Positions 55,022-64,000 of a stretch of DNA of 64,000 nucleotides are shown here, piece by piece. A model generated the notes under the pieces. The model was not told the origin of the DNA. It ran no database searches and worked only from the letters and a program-made list of their open reading frames with translations. Numbering within the stretch: position 1 is the first letter of the stretch; every line of letters begins with the position of its first letter. The stretch comes from Roridomyces roridus (taxonomy: Eukaryota; Basidiomycota; Agaricomycetes; Agaricales; Mycenaceae): positions 372,001 through 436,000 of the forward strand of contig JARKIF010000013.1 of assembly GCA_029378245.1 (NCBI GenBank), given 5' to 3'. Position numbers and translations under genes: made by a program.

Positions 55022-55348
55022 GTCGGCGGGATGCGGCCACCCAAGCGCCGCATCAGTCCTGACTCATTTATTGATCGCGTTATTTCCCTCTTGCTCCCGC
55101 CCTCCGACGACGGTGAGGCCTTGAGGGCCCGTCTGCCGGGAAAAAAACCGATCGCGACGACTTTTTGCTTCACCTGAGAACCTCAGACTCCATCCGAAAC
55201 CGTGTCTATCGGTCAGCACGTTCCACGACTTACACGTAACACCGTAACACGACCGTTTGCCTTCTCTCCTCGCGGCAGTCTGAGTCGGCGTCTAGTCACA
55301 GAGCGACACGTTTTTTGCCACTTCTCTCCTTTCCTTCTCACTCTCACC

Positions 55349-57005
55349 ATGGACACGGTCATCGCACAACTCGCCCAGCTTCGGCAACTTGACTCGGGGA
55401 ATCCACACATGGCCCGGGTCGGCCGAGTAGCACAGGCATCCATGCAGCTCGGTGCGAAATACAGGCACATCCAACAAGAATGGGAGCGTATCAAGGACGA
55501 CCCCTCTCTTCGCCTCGACCTGTCGGAACCCCATCGCTGTCATTCGCTCTTTTGTCAGAGAAACCTCGAGGAGCCGGTGCGTGTGCTGCGTCTTTCCTTC
55601 GACCTCTTTTTAAACGACTTGCAGCTTCAAGTGTGCGGTGGCTGCCAAGGTGTAGCGTACTGCTCTCCGGAGTGCGCGAAAGCTGGCTGGTCGGTACATA
55701 AGCTAGTGTGTGCGGGACGCAAGGTGAGTAATCCGACCTTGTCGCCTCTCATGCCCTAATTGGAATCCACAGCGGGATATGGAAAACCGACCGCGATTCA
55801 AGGCGATATTAGAGCAGTTCCCGTGGACGAGCAGAGGTGCTTTCATCTCCTGTATCTTGGTGCAGTTCGGCCTCCTCGGCGTCGACCGAATCCAGGTCGG
55901 GTACTGGGCCTACAACGTCAAGGACGGCACCATCTGGGCGGACTTCAACAACCACCTCGCACCATGGGAACCGTTGATATTATCCGAGCAGAGGGGCTGG
56001 CGACTTCCCGAGGCGCAGATCCCTTCCCTCGAAAATCTGCATCTCGCGAACGCGATGTGCCCGCGCTTCCCGCCCGCGTTCGAAGAATCGTGGCGCAGCT
56101 ATTACGAATGGCGTGGACTACCCATCACCTCACCTGCGGCTCTCCTCCTCCACTGGCCGTTAGCTGTCTATGCATGCCTCAAAGCCCTCGGCATCGCGCC
56201 CGTTCACAATTGTGGATTCAGACGGTCATTAACTGTGCACTACATTGGCGCAGAGGTACGTCGTCGCTATCGTTTCACCGTCTAATCTAAACTCGTTTCA
56301 GGATGAACTCACCTTCCTTCGCGTGTGCGTCTCAACCTTGTATTTATTCACCTGTTACTCATTTTCCATCCGTCCAGCTTCGGGGAACTCGCATTGCTCT
56401 TCCCCAACACCGACTTGGATATAATCATGTTCGGTCCCAGCGTCAGCAAAGCTGTAGAGAGTGGGATCACCATGGACTACACAGAATCCGCCCGACCTCT
56501 TGTATTCGAGTATACAAGCCCCGCTTCTTGCGGCTCTGGCACCATCCGCATTTTTCTGGACGGTCACTCCACAATCTACCTCCCGTCTCGCGGCTCTGCC
56601 GAGCAACCTGACGCGATCGTGGCTCTCCACGCGGGATTGGGCACGGACTCGTCCTGGTACCCCGTCATCTACCAAGCAGCTGAACTCTCCATCCCGTTCG
56701 CGGTTACCGATTACGACGAGGCGTCCATAATGGCAATACGTCTCGACTTGATGGAACAAGCCTTGACGTGCGCTCAGCCAAGTAAAGGGTCCACCAGGGC
56801 TACTGAAAAGGAGAAAGCCCTATTCGTACATTTTTTCCTCCCAGATTTTTCCGTCGGGCTTACTCTTTAATTCCAGGACGTATTCAAACGTGGCCTGCGA
56901 GACATCACCGTCGTGGACATCCAAGGGGCGGCGGCGAGGTTGAGAAAGGCTGACAAGCGAACGACGTTGTTGAATGATTTCATGTGTCCTGCTGTGACGA
57001 TGTAA
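55349..57005 (+). CDS. MYND zinc-finger protein with MSS51-like C-terminal region
   Basis: Exon 1 starts MDTVIAQLAQLRQLDSGNPH and ends with the first MYND half (HRCHSLFCQRNLEEP). After a short intron come LQVCGGCQGVAYCSPECAKA and GWSVHKLVCAGRK, completing the C4-C2HC zinc finger. Further exons encode FKAILEQFPWTSRGAFISCI, PRFPPAFEESWRSYYEWRGL, PAALLLHWPLAVYACLKALG, SLTVHYIGAE, FGELALLFPNTDLDIIMFGP, STIYLPSRGSAEQPDAIVAL and TLLNDFMCPAV, with TAA at 57003-57005. The pattern HYIGAE...ELxxLP--DLxIxFxGP...PDxxxAxNAGL resembles the MSS51/zinc-finger MYND group, some of which act in mitochondrial gene expression. Exact role here unknown. Confidence 0.82.
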
Positions 57006-60000
57006 AATGATATGATTCGAAATCTGATCAGGCTTGTCTTTAGCCACAGAAATCGAACGAGTGGGGAATTGTGTAAGCCCGGGCAATCGGATACGCGCAG
57101 ACCCGAATATACGTGATTCGAGACGGAGACGGCTGCCGAGCGGTATCGGCAGGAAAACGGAGGTTGTGGCTGAGTTTGTCGGGAAACTCCAACCAACAGA
57201 GACGAGCTAGAAAATAGAGGACTTCAGTCAACGGTGAGAAAATCCTACTCTTTTTGCAAAGGCCGACAATGACCCAAGAAAAAGCAGTAGTCGACGATGG
57301 AGGCAGCGATCAGAGGGGTTTTGGCGTTGTACAGCGAGCACACGGTTGTACTCGATGAGCGGCTGTTGTTTTGGGGGTTTGTGAGGCCTCGGGAGCTTGC
57401 ACTAAAAAGTGGGCTGAATTGGACTGAGTAGCTACTACATGTCGAGCCTTTATATACTATGTACGCAGTCCGGTCAAAGACGGATTTATGGAAAGAACGA
57501 TACAAAAAGGGAAGAGCTGCGGATTTCAAGCAGGCTCACTAATCCTACGGGCAAATTACCAATTCATTCCGCAGCTCATTGAACTGCCGCTTCCGAGGTA
57601 TGCGTGCCGAGTTGTAATTCCCGCATATTCTCAACTTCCCGTGAGCTAGTGATTCTCGGGACATTCTGCCGCCTCTCTCCTGGACTCGAAACACCGTCTG
57701 GATGTGTCTGAATTTGCTTTGTGAGGGAGGGTGACGGGAACATCGTACGGCATGTCGGAGTTTCACTTGATTTGCCTGATGCCGGGATGCCGATCAGATC
57801 GGATCAATATTCGGAACATCGGCAGAACGCGGCATGTTCAAGTTTGATGCATTCTTGTATTCGACGGGTGACGGTGCGACTCGCGGAGTGTCAATGTTTA
57901 TCGTAGAATTCAAATGTACGCGCGGGGTTGGTTCTGACGTGATTTCAATGATTTCACACATGTGGCATCACACTGCGCAGTGCATTTCCACGGTGGGTTG
58001 GGAGGTTGAGCCTTCAACTAACAACGCTTGTGTGAAGATGATTGTACCGGGAAGAGGAGAGTGATTACTGCGGGCATTGCTAGATTGTACTGGTAGAATG
58101 TTTCTTGTAGCTGGCCCGATTGGTTGCCGATTGGTGCCTGTAGCAGTCTGTGTCAAGCATATATTTGAGGAGGTCGTGAGCGGAATGTAAAAAAATCAAT
58201 AGACCTGGTAACGACAAACTGATACAGCCAATATCTCATTTTTGTGTTCGGAAACCCAATAACATTCACTGGTGAGTTCGAGTCTGCACGTGATTTTGAC
58301 AGGTGGCGGGGCATTACCTCTTGATTTCATACTTGTTTCATACCACCACGTCGATTCAAGTACTTGGCACGAAACCGCGCAGATCCGTCGAGGTTTGGTG
58401 TCCCCTTGTCAAAATAGACTCTGGAATCGGAACCTAGGTTACGAGTACTTATGTAATGAGCGCAGCGAAATGAAATGAGTAATCGGTTCTTTCAAATCCT
58501 GCACCCCATCAGTTGAAAGCGGCTCCCGATCATGTAAGGTATGATCGGTGTCTTTGCATGTATTTGTCCATCATGTGGGTTGATCTTTGTACACATTTGT
58601 TCCTGTCTGTCACGCGTTTGTCACGCGTCAAATGTCACGGTCAGGTTGCCCGACCGTGACATGTCACACTGTTACCACCGTTCCTCAATGATACATATGG
58701 CTCTTGATCTTGATTCTTCGGTCTTTTGTTTGTCCAATCCCCAAAGACTTGGTACTACTTGCTGCTTCCTAGACTTATTTCTCTTGCTGTACTATGCTTC
58801 CTCATCCGGATATTGATTAATATCTACATCTGATTCTACTGTCTACAGCATTTGGCACTTCTATATGACATTTATTATCGTTCTTTATTCAAAGTTCACA
58901 AACGAAGTTCTTTGCTCAACTGTCAAATGCCAACTTTCAAGTTTCCCGGGATAGCCGAAGTGATCCGCCGCCCAAACTGTGATCCCATGACACCCGCGCC
59001 GGTCCCGCTCTGCGGCATACGTGGTCCCTGCTTGGAAATGTGTCTGAATGTCTGATGCTGTAGACCTTGACCGAGGGGATTGGGCTGTAAATGTAAAGGA
59101 GGGCTTCAACAAAGACTGGCTAACCGGATTTGGCACGTAGATAGGCGCGAGCTCAAACTCGAGTGGAATGGCACGGATGACTGCGCAGAGGAAGATCCCT
59201 CCACATTCGGGCGCTGCCACCTAACATCTATCGGGGTTAGTTGTCGCTGGGCCTGCTGAGTGCGAACCAGGGCGTCGCCTTTGCCAATGCCGTGCCGCAC
59301 ACTGGGCATACGTGCCAGAGAAGAAGGGCACATCAAAAGTTGGGATCGGCACGTGGCTGCGGCCATCATCATCGCACCATATCAAAAGTGAATAGTTGGA
59401 AGTTCGACCCAGAAGTTGGACAGCTGACCTACAATTTACCCGGAACCGGTAACTTGACAGTTGATTCGGCCCTCAAAACACGAGGTTAGCAGTTGATTCG
59501 CCACAAAATATGTGCTGTTCACGGTTCTTCCACGTTCTCGCAGCGCAAGTGATAATAAACGCCGAAGAAAACACTCATACTTCTACAGCTTTTTTGACAG
59601 ACCACAGCTGAGCAGTGAGCATGGAAAACCATCGACTCCATGGACCTCAACAGCCAATCAAGTTTCAACTGCTTGGCCAAAAGATGAGGTGTCGCCGGCA
59701 TGGGCAGATATAGACACTGCGAGCACCGTTCAAGAGCCACTGTCCTCCCTCCTGCTGCCTACTATTTCTCTTCAACCCCTACATTTCCTCTTCGGCCAGG
59801 GATGCTCAAAGCTCATCAAATGAATCGTCTGGGATGCTCATCAAGTGTTATCCCGGGGGTCCTCAAGCATGTTTCTCCACCCTTCAAAATTTGTGCCGTT
59901 GAACATATCCTTCTGCGGCTCGGACCAAGATTTTTCCCGAAACCCTCACATCATTTGGAGTGTTTCCTGGGGAAAATTACCATCCTGCCAACAAAACTGA

Positions 60001-60488
60001 AATGGTTAGAAGCTCTACCGTACATGTACTTATGCTGAAATCAAATTCTGTGCTGTCTCGTCTGAACCTCGTCATAAAAATAAGTACGAGTTCTGCCGGA
60101 CACGGCATCATGCCAAGTCATGACATCACCATATATGAGCGCGAACTTGCACGGCGGGCTACACCGAGGAAAAACACGGTTCCGCTGTACTGTCAGGACA
60201 CCTTCGCCGACGCTGATCTGCCTCCCGTATCTGCGCGGATTTGTACTCAATGCTACATCATCATTGACTTTGTCCACGGTGTGTGTGGAGCATCCTTCGT
60301 TCCAGGTGTGTCATCGAGTGCTCTCTCCGAGTTGACACCTATCCACAGTGTGAACGCAAACGAGTAGACATCGGTCAAAGAAGACCTTTCTCTGTAATAT
60401 GGACAGGAAGCCATGGTGGGTCCGCTGTGGCTCCTGAGGTTTAAAAACGATTCGTTTCTTCACCAGTACTCCAGACAACCGATCCAAC
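57006..60488. other. Long gene-poor interval
   Basis: About 3.5 kb with no supported gene. Short frames on both strands lack domains or consistent splice continuation. Contains one perfect 11-bp stem hairpin (58632-58662), listed separately. Confidence 0.45.
58632..58662. repeat. Perfect inverted repeat (11-bp arms, 9-nt loop)
   Basis: ATGTCACGGTC and GACCGTGACAT. Just upstream, GTCACGCGT occurs twice in direct orientation. Could be a paired protein-binding site or a small element remnant. Confidence 0.5.
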
Positions 60489-61640
60489 ATGACCAGCCAC
60501 CTCAAACAGTTCCCTATCCCCACTCTCGAGAGCCTCCAAGCGATCATCGCCGAGGATATCGATGTCCAAAAAGTAGCCTGCGAATGGATGGACTCGTTCA
60601 CCACCTTCTTCCAGCGCGGCGACGTCGAGGGCGTTACTTCCCTCTTCATTGCCATGTCCCACTGGCGCGACATGCTCGCCCTCACCTGGGACTTCCGCTC
60701 CTTTCACGGCATCGATGCGATCCAGACCTTCCTTTCCGACCGCCTTTCCTCCGTCCAAGTCTCGGGTTTCCGCGTCAAGCCCGAGTACACGGCTCTCCAG
60801 CGCCCGTACGACGGCATCGCATGGATCAAAATTCACTTTGACTTTGAAACCGACATCGGCCTCGCCTCGGGCATCGTGCGCATTGTCCCGCAGCCCCAGA
60901 ACGCGCCGTGGAAGGCGCACTGTATGTTTACCAACCTCGAGGACCTCAAAGACTTTCCCGAACAAATCGGGTCACTGCGCAACCACGCGCCGAACCACGG
61001 GCTGTGGACGTCCCAGCGCGAGGCGTCGCTGGCGTTTGAGAATGAGGAGCCGACGGTGTTGATTATTGGTGCAGGGCATAGTGGTTTGGATCTCGCGGCT
61101 CGGCTCAAGACGCTCGGCGTGCGCACCATTTTGATTGACCGCAACCCTCGGATTGGAGATAACTGGCGCAATCGGTATGAGGCGCTCTGTCTCCACGATC
61201 CGGTGTGGTATGACCATATGCCCTATATCCCGTGCGTGTTCAAATGCTTTAGATTGGTTTTGAATGTTGACTCTGCTTCATCTAGCTTCCCGTCCACTTG
61301 GCCCGTCTACACCCCTGCGCGCAAAGTGAGTCCCTCAGCTGCATCCAAATCGATTCCGTGGACTTACATCGACTAAAGATCGCCAATTGGCTCGACCACT
61401 ACGCCGAAGCGATGGAACTGGACGTCTGGACGTCCTCCACTGTGAAGAGTGCGCGCAAGAACGCCGAGGGCACCTGGGACGTCATCGTCGAACGCGACGG
61501 CAAGGAACGGATCTTCCATCCCAAGCACCTCGTCTTTGCCACTGGAATTGGGGCGAACGAGGGTAAGACGCCCAGCATGCCTGGCATGGAGAACTTCAAG
61601 GGCCAAATTCTCCACTCGACCAAGCACAAGCATGCCCTGG
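60489..61640 (+). pseudogene. Flavin-containing monooxygenase, C-terminally truncated
   Basis: Starts MTSHLKQFPIPTLESLQAII. The N-terminal SnoaL/NTF2-like region (ACEWMDSFTTFFQRGDVEGV) is followed by the FAD-binding Rossmann fold PTVLIIGAGHSGLDLAARLK and NPRIGDNWRNRYEALCLHDP. After two introns come IANWLDHYAEAMELDVWTSS and the FATG motif (HLVFATGIGANEGKTPSMPG) with FKGQILHSTKHK. There the homology stops abruptly. The NADPH-binding second Rossmann motif and the rest of the enzyme (roughly the last third) are absent, and a lysine/proline-rich sequence in another frame follows. The ATG is at 60489. The gene looks intact up to the break, so the loss may be recent. Confidence 0.72.
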
Positions 61641-62100
61641 CGAGGACGAGGAGGAGAGCAGAGAGACGCCCACGGTGCCAGCAGTGTCCCGCAAGGTCAG
61701 GAAAGCCCCCACCAAGAAGAAGCCCGCTCGGACGAGCAACGCCCCCGCACCCAAGAAGGTCTCCGCTGCCAAGAAGGCCCCTGCCGCCAGGAAGAGTGCC
61801 AAGAAGGGCCCGCGCGATGATGAGGTAACGCGTGCGGCTAAGGCAAAGCTCAAGGCCGCCAGCGCTGAGTGCCGCAAGAACCTCAGTGCTGAGACGGTCG
61901 ACAGCGATGGAGAGGAGGGAGATGTAAGTCTGGCACTTACTACTTACAAGACATCTAGTCTGATCATGCTGGATGTTCCTGATCTTATCTGATCTTATCT
62001 TATATTCCCATTTACTTATCTTATCTTATTTACATCACCATTCCATATATGTTACACATTGATTGTGACTGTTTACCTTACTGATAGATATCTTCTCTTC
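61641..62100 (+). other. Foreign lysine/alanine-rich coding-like fragment joined to the monooxygenase
   Basis: In one frame it reads PGEDEEESRETPTVPAVSRK, then VRKAPTKKKPARTSNAPAPK, PAARKSAKKGPRDDEVTRAA and AECRKNLSAETVDSDGEEGD. It then breaks into TTATCTTATC-type low-complexity DNA (61980-62035). It resembles the basic tail of a chromatin- or transposon-associated protein and has its own composition. Probably the edge of a rearrangement or element; boundaries unknown. Confidence 0.45.
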
Positions 62101-63365
62101 TTGGTCTTGACCACCATGTACTTCCATAGTGGCTCCTCTTGAATGACCACACTATTGTTCTGTCATTCTTGGGCTTCTCTTGGTTCTGTCTGGCCAACCC
62201 TCTAGTGTTGACTGCCTCCACAATACGGCAGCCTTCCAGGAGATGGGACTAGCGCGCCGCGTCGGTCGGGGCGTCGCGTTGGTAACCGCGTGGACAGCAA
62301 TGATGAGGAGCCGCAGAGGGAGGAGGGAGAGGTGGGGGAGCAAGGACTCACCACGTAGATGTACAGCCCGTCGACTCGCCCACCACTTGTTTTTTGGGTA
62401 TAGAATCATTATATTCATGCGTACAGACTGTAATGTCCCTTCCAATCTCATCTAGATTCCGTGAATGGCGTCGTTGGGCTCGGAAAAGAACGCCGCTGGT
62501 GACGTGCCGAGTGACGTGGCGTGTGGGCGGTATCGGTCCTGGCCCATCATCGAGTAGGCGAGCCAAGAAGGTGGGGCAGTGAGGCCAGGGTCGATGGTGA
62601 GCGGTATGGTGAGCATGGTGAGCCCGACGCCGGGATAGCATTTGTCATTGTGAGGCGAGGGCGCTGGTGAGGCGGTACAGCCGTCGAGGGCGGACGTGAT
62701 GGCGGGGAAACGACGGGCGGGTAAGCGCGCGATAGCCGAGGCAGCGTCGGGGAGGGCGTAGCGAGAGGTGTTGCCGACGGATGGTGGTCGGGAGAGAGAG
62801 AGTGATGAGCAGCGTGATGATGCCCACATGACATGTCTTGGACATGTCTCAAAAGGGATGTGCCGAAGATGCCGATGGCATATCCCAAACGGGAACGCCG
62901 ACCTACTCTGCAGCACTAAGTGGCTCTCCGAAGAGGTCTCGGAGAGTACTCTCAGAGAGTAAGGGAAAACAGTGTTTTTGATACTCGCGAATTGGCAGAT
63001 CACGATGGCAACCTGCCAACTGATCTGTCACCATATGCGGGTCGGGTAGGTGCTAAAACCATGCCAACCAAGTCATTGGGCCTCACAACCAACCACGGAT
63101 GCCCGAATGCCTGGCAGAAGCGGGATAAGTACTTGGCAGGATGGCAAAGGTTCCCAGTCAGTGCGCTCTGCGCCAGACAGTCTCCAAGGAATTTCAGCCT
63201 TTCAGGACCCAGGTACCTCCTGCCGACTCTTGCGGCATGCAGCGCATGCAGACCTATATAGTCTCACACAAGCACATGTAGGGCGAGTGGATCAATGACA
63301 AAAATCTGCTGTATTTAAAGCTGTAATGTCACACGTAGCACCGCCGACTCTTGCTTCCCGCTCTC
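62101..63365. other. Gene-poor interval with one long unassigned frame
   Basis: A minus-strand frame of 183 codons (62452-63003) has a regular composition (SRPPSVGNTSRYALPDAASA, PSPHNDKCYPGVGLTMLTIP) but no recognisable domain, signal peptide or start context. I do not call it a gene. 63050-63365 is probably the promoter of the STAND-like gene. Confidence 0.4.
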
Positions 63366-64000
63366 ATGCCCCCCAATACTGTCGCAAAAGGAGGAGTGCC
63401 GGGTGCCCAAGCCCCAGTCAAGGCTTCCCCCAGCTCAGGATCAGATTGGATCGGAGGCTTCCTTCGGCTAGCCAAAATAGTGGAGGCTGCAGGAGATTTG
63501 GCACCATTCCCATACATCAAGGGGGCCTGTGGAGTAGTTGTTAACCTGCTTGAAATTGTCCAAGTTTGTGTCCACTTGCATGGCTGCCATGCACTTGTCT
63601 CATCAAATTTGAACCATAGGATCTCAAACATAATCGAGAGGACCTTCAAGGTCTGTGTGAGGATATTATAGAAATCTTGAGAATCATACAGGAGGAGATG
63701 AAGAGTCATGGCGACCAGAGAGCAGATGAGTTCTGGGGTCTGTGTGAAGACTTTGAAAGGTATTAATTCACATGAAATTCTGCACCAACCTAACCCAGAG
63801 ATTTTAGACATGTGAGGGAGATTCTGGAATCAGTAGAAGCACTTGGAAAAAAACCACAAGGTCTTGGTGGTCACATCAGGGAATTAGTCCAGGTGAACAG
63901 CGCTAAAGAGAAAATCACTGGTCATCAAGGGAAAATACAGAAACTCCGACTAAATTTTCTGGTATGGAATCCAACTCCAAATTATTCAAAACTGAGAGAG
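63366..64000 (+). CDS. STAND/NLR-like protein, N-terminal part only, runs off the right edge
   Basis: Start MPPNTVAKGGVPGAQAPVKA, then SSGSDWIGGFLRLAKIVEAA and PYIKGACGVVVNLLEIVQ. Across two short introns it continues DLKHNREDLQGLCEDIIEIL, EEMKSHGDQRADEFWGLCED, RHVREILESVEALGKKPQG and VNSAKEKITGHQGKIQKLRL, followed by a GTATGG donor (about 63960). This helical N-terminal layout resembles that found ahead of NACHT or NB-ARC domains in Agaricomycete STAND proteins, which act in non-self recognition and cell death. No nucleotide-binding motif is visible before the window ends, so the assignment rests on recollected similarity of the N-terminus. Confidence 0.55.

Noticed and set aside
61980..62035. 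ATCAGATAA-like motif on the minus strand near the truncated monooxygenase
   Set aside because: It falls in a TTATCTTATC low-complexity run, where such matches are expected by chance.
62452..63003. 183-codon minus-strand frame
   Set aside because: Some coding-like composition but no start, domain or partner exon; could be chance in GC-rich DNA.
1..64000. Secondary-metabolite gene cluster (P450, monooxygenase, mpaB-like oxygenase, Zn2Cys6 factor)
   Set aside because: The genes are scattered over more than 50 kb among unrelated genes, and no backbone synthase (PKS, NRPS, terpene cyclase) is present.
1..64000. CRISPR arrays or prokaryotic operons
   Set aside because: The sequence is clearly eukaryotic with spliceosomal introns, and no regularly spaced repeats were seen.

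Overview
The window is nuclear DNA of a filamentous basidiomycete, most likely an Agaricomycete mushroom. Genes are broken by many 45-60 nt GT-AG introns. The gene content is typical of that group: F-box proteins, a DUF6533 membrane protein, a Zn2Cys6 regulator with a fungal middle-homology region, a copper-radical (glyoxal-type) oxidase, BTB and MYND proteins, small secreted cysteine-bearing proteins and a STAND/NLR-like N-terminus. Species cannot be named from the sequence.

Layout. 0-8 kb: 5' end of an aspartic protease (left edge), an F-box/LRR-like protein, a secreted germin-like cupin and a Zn2Cys6 regulator. 8-10 kb: gene-poor, with a foldback TA-flanked element. 10-19 kb: a BCS1-like AAA ATPase with a duplicated N-terminal module, a GPI-type aspartic protease, a mitochondrial calcium uniporter (MCU), a small secreted protein and an unknown gene. 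20-24 kb: a secreted-protein gene carrying a hAT-like element in its first intron, two nested CACTA-like elements and a short BTB gene. 24-28 kb: a low-complexity nuclear-type protein and an mpaB-like oxygenase. 28.7-33.8 kb: a host gene cut in two by a Ngaro-type (split direct repeat) retroelement that retains a reverse transcriptase but lacks RNase H and tyrosine recombinase. 34-44 kb: copper-radical oxidase, F-box-like protein, siderophore-iron transporter and a serine/proline-rich protein. 44-49 kb: a 905-bp TIR element, a C2HC-motif protein, a tRNA-Thr-like remnant, and a secreted-protein gene split by a 775-bp TIR element. 48-57 kb: a cytochrome P450, a DUF6533 protein, an F-box pseudogene and a MYND/MSS51-like protein. 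57-64 kb: gene-poor, then a truncated flavin monooxygenase joined to foreign lysine-rich sequence, and the 5' part of a STAND-like gene running off the right edge.

The genes do not form an obvious biosynthetic cluster. Two themes stand out. First, secreted oxidative and proteolytic functions fit a litter- or wood-colonising lifestyle (aspartic proteases, copper-radical oxidase, cupin, small secreted proteins). Second, there is heavy, well-resolved transposon activity. Six elements have boundaries readable to the base or nearly so, and several lie in or beside host genes. A consensus iron-GATA site sits directly upstream of the siderophore transporter. All exon models are hand-built from splice consensus and reading frame and should be treated as such.
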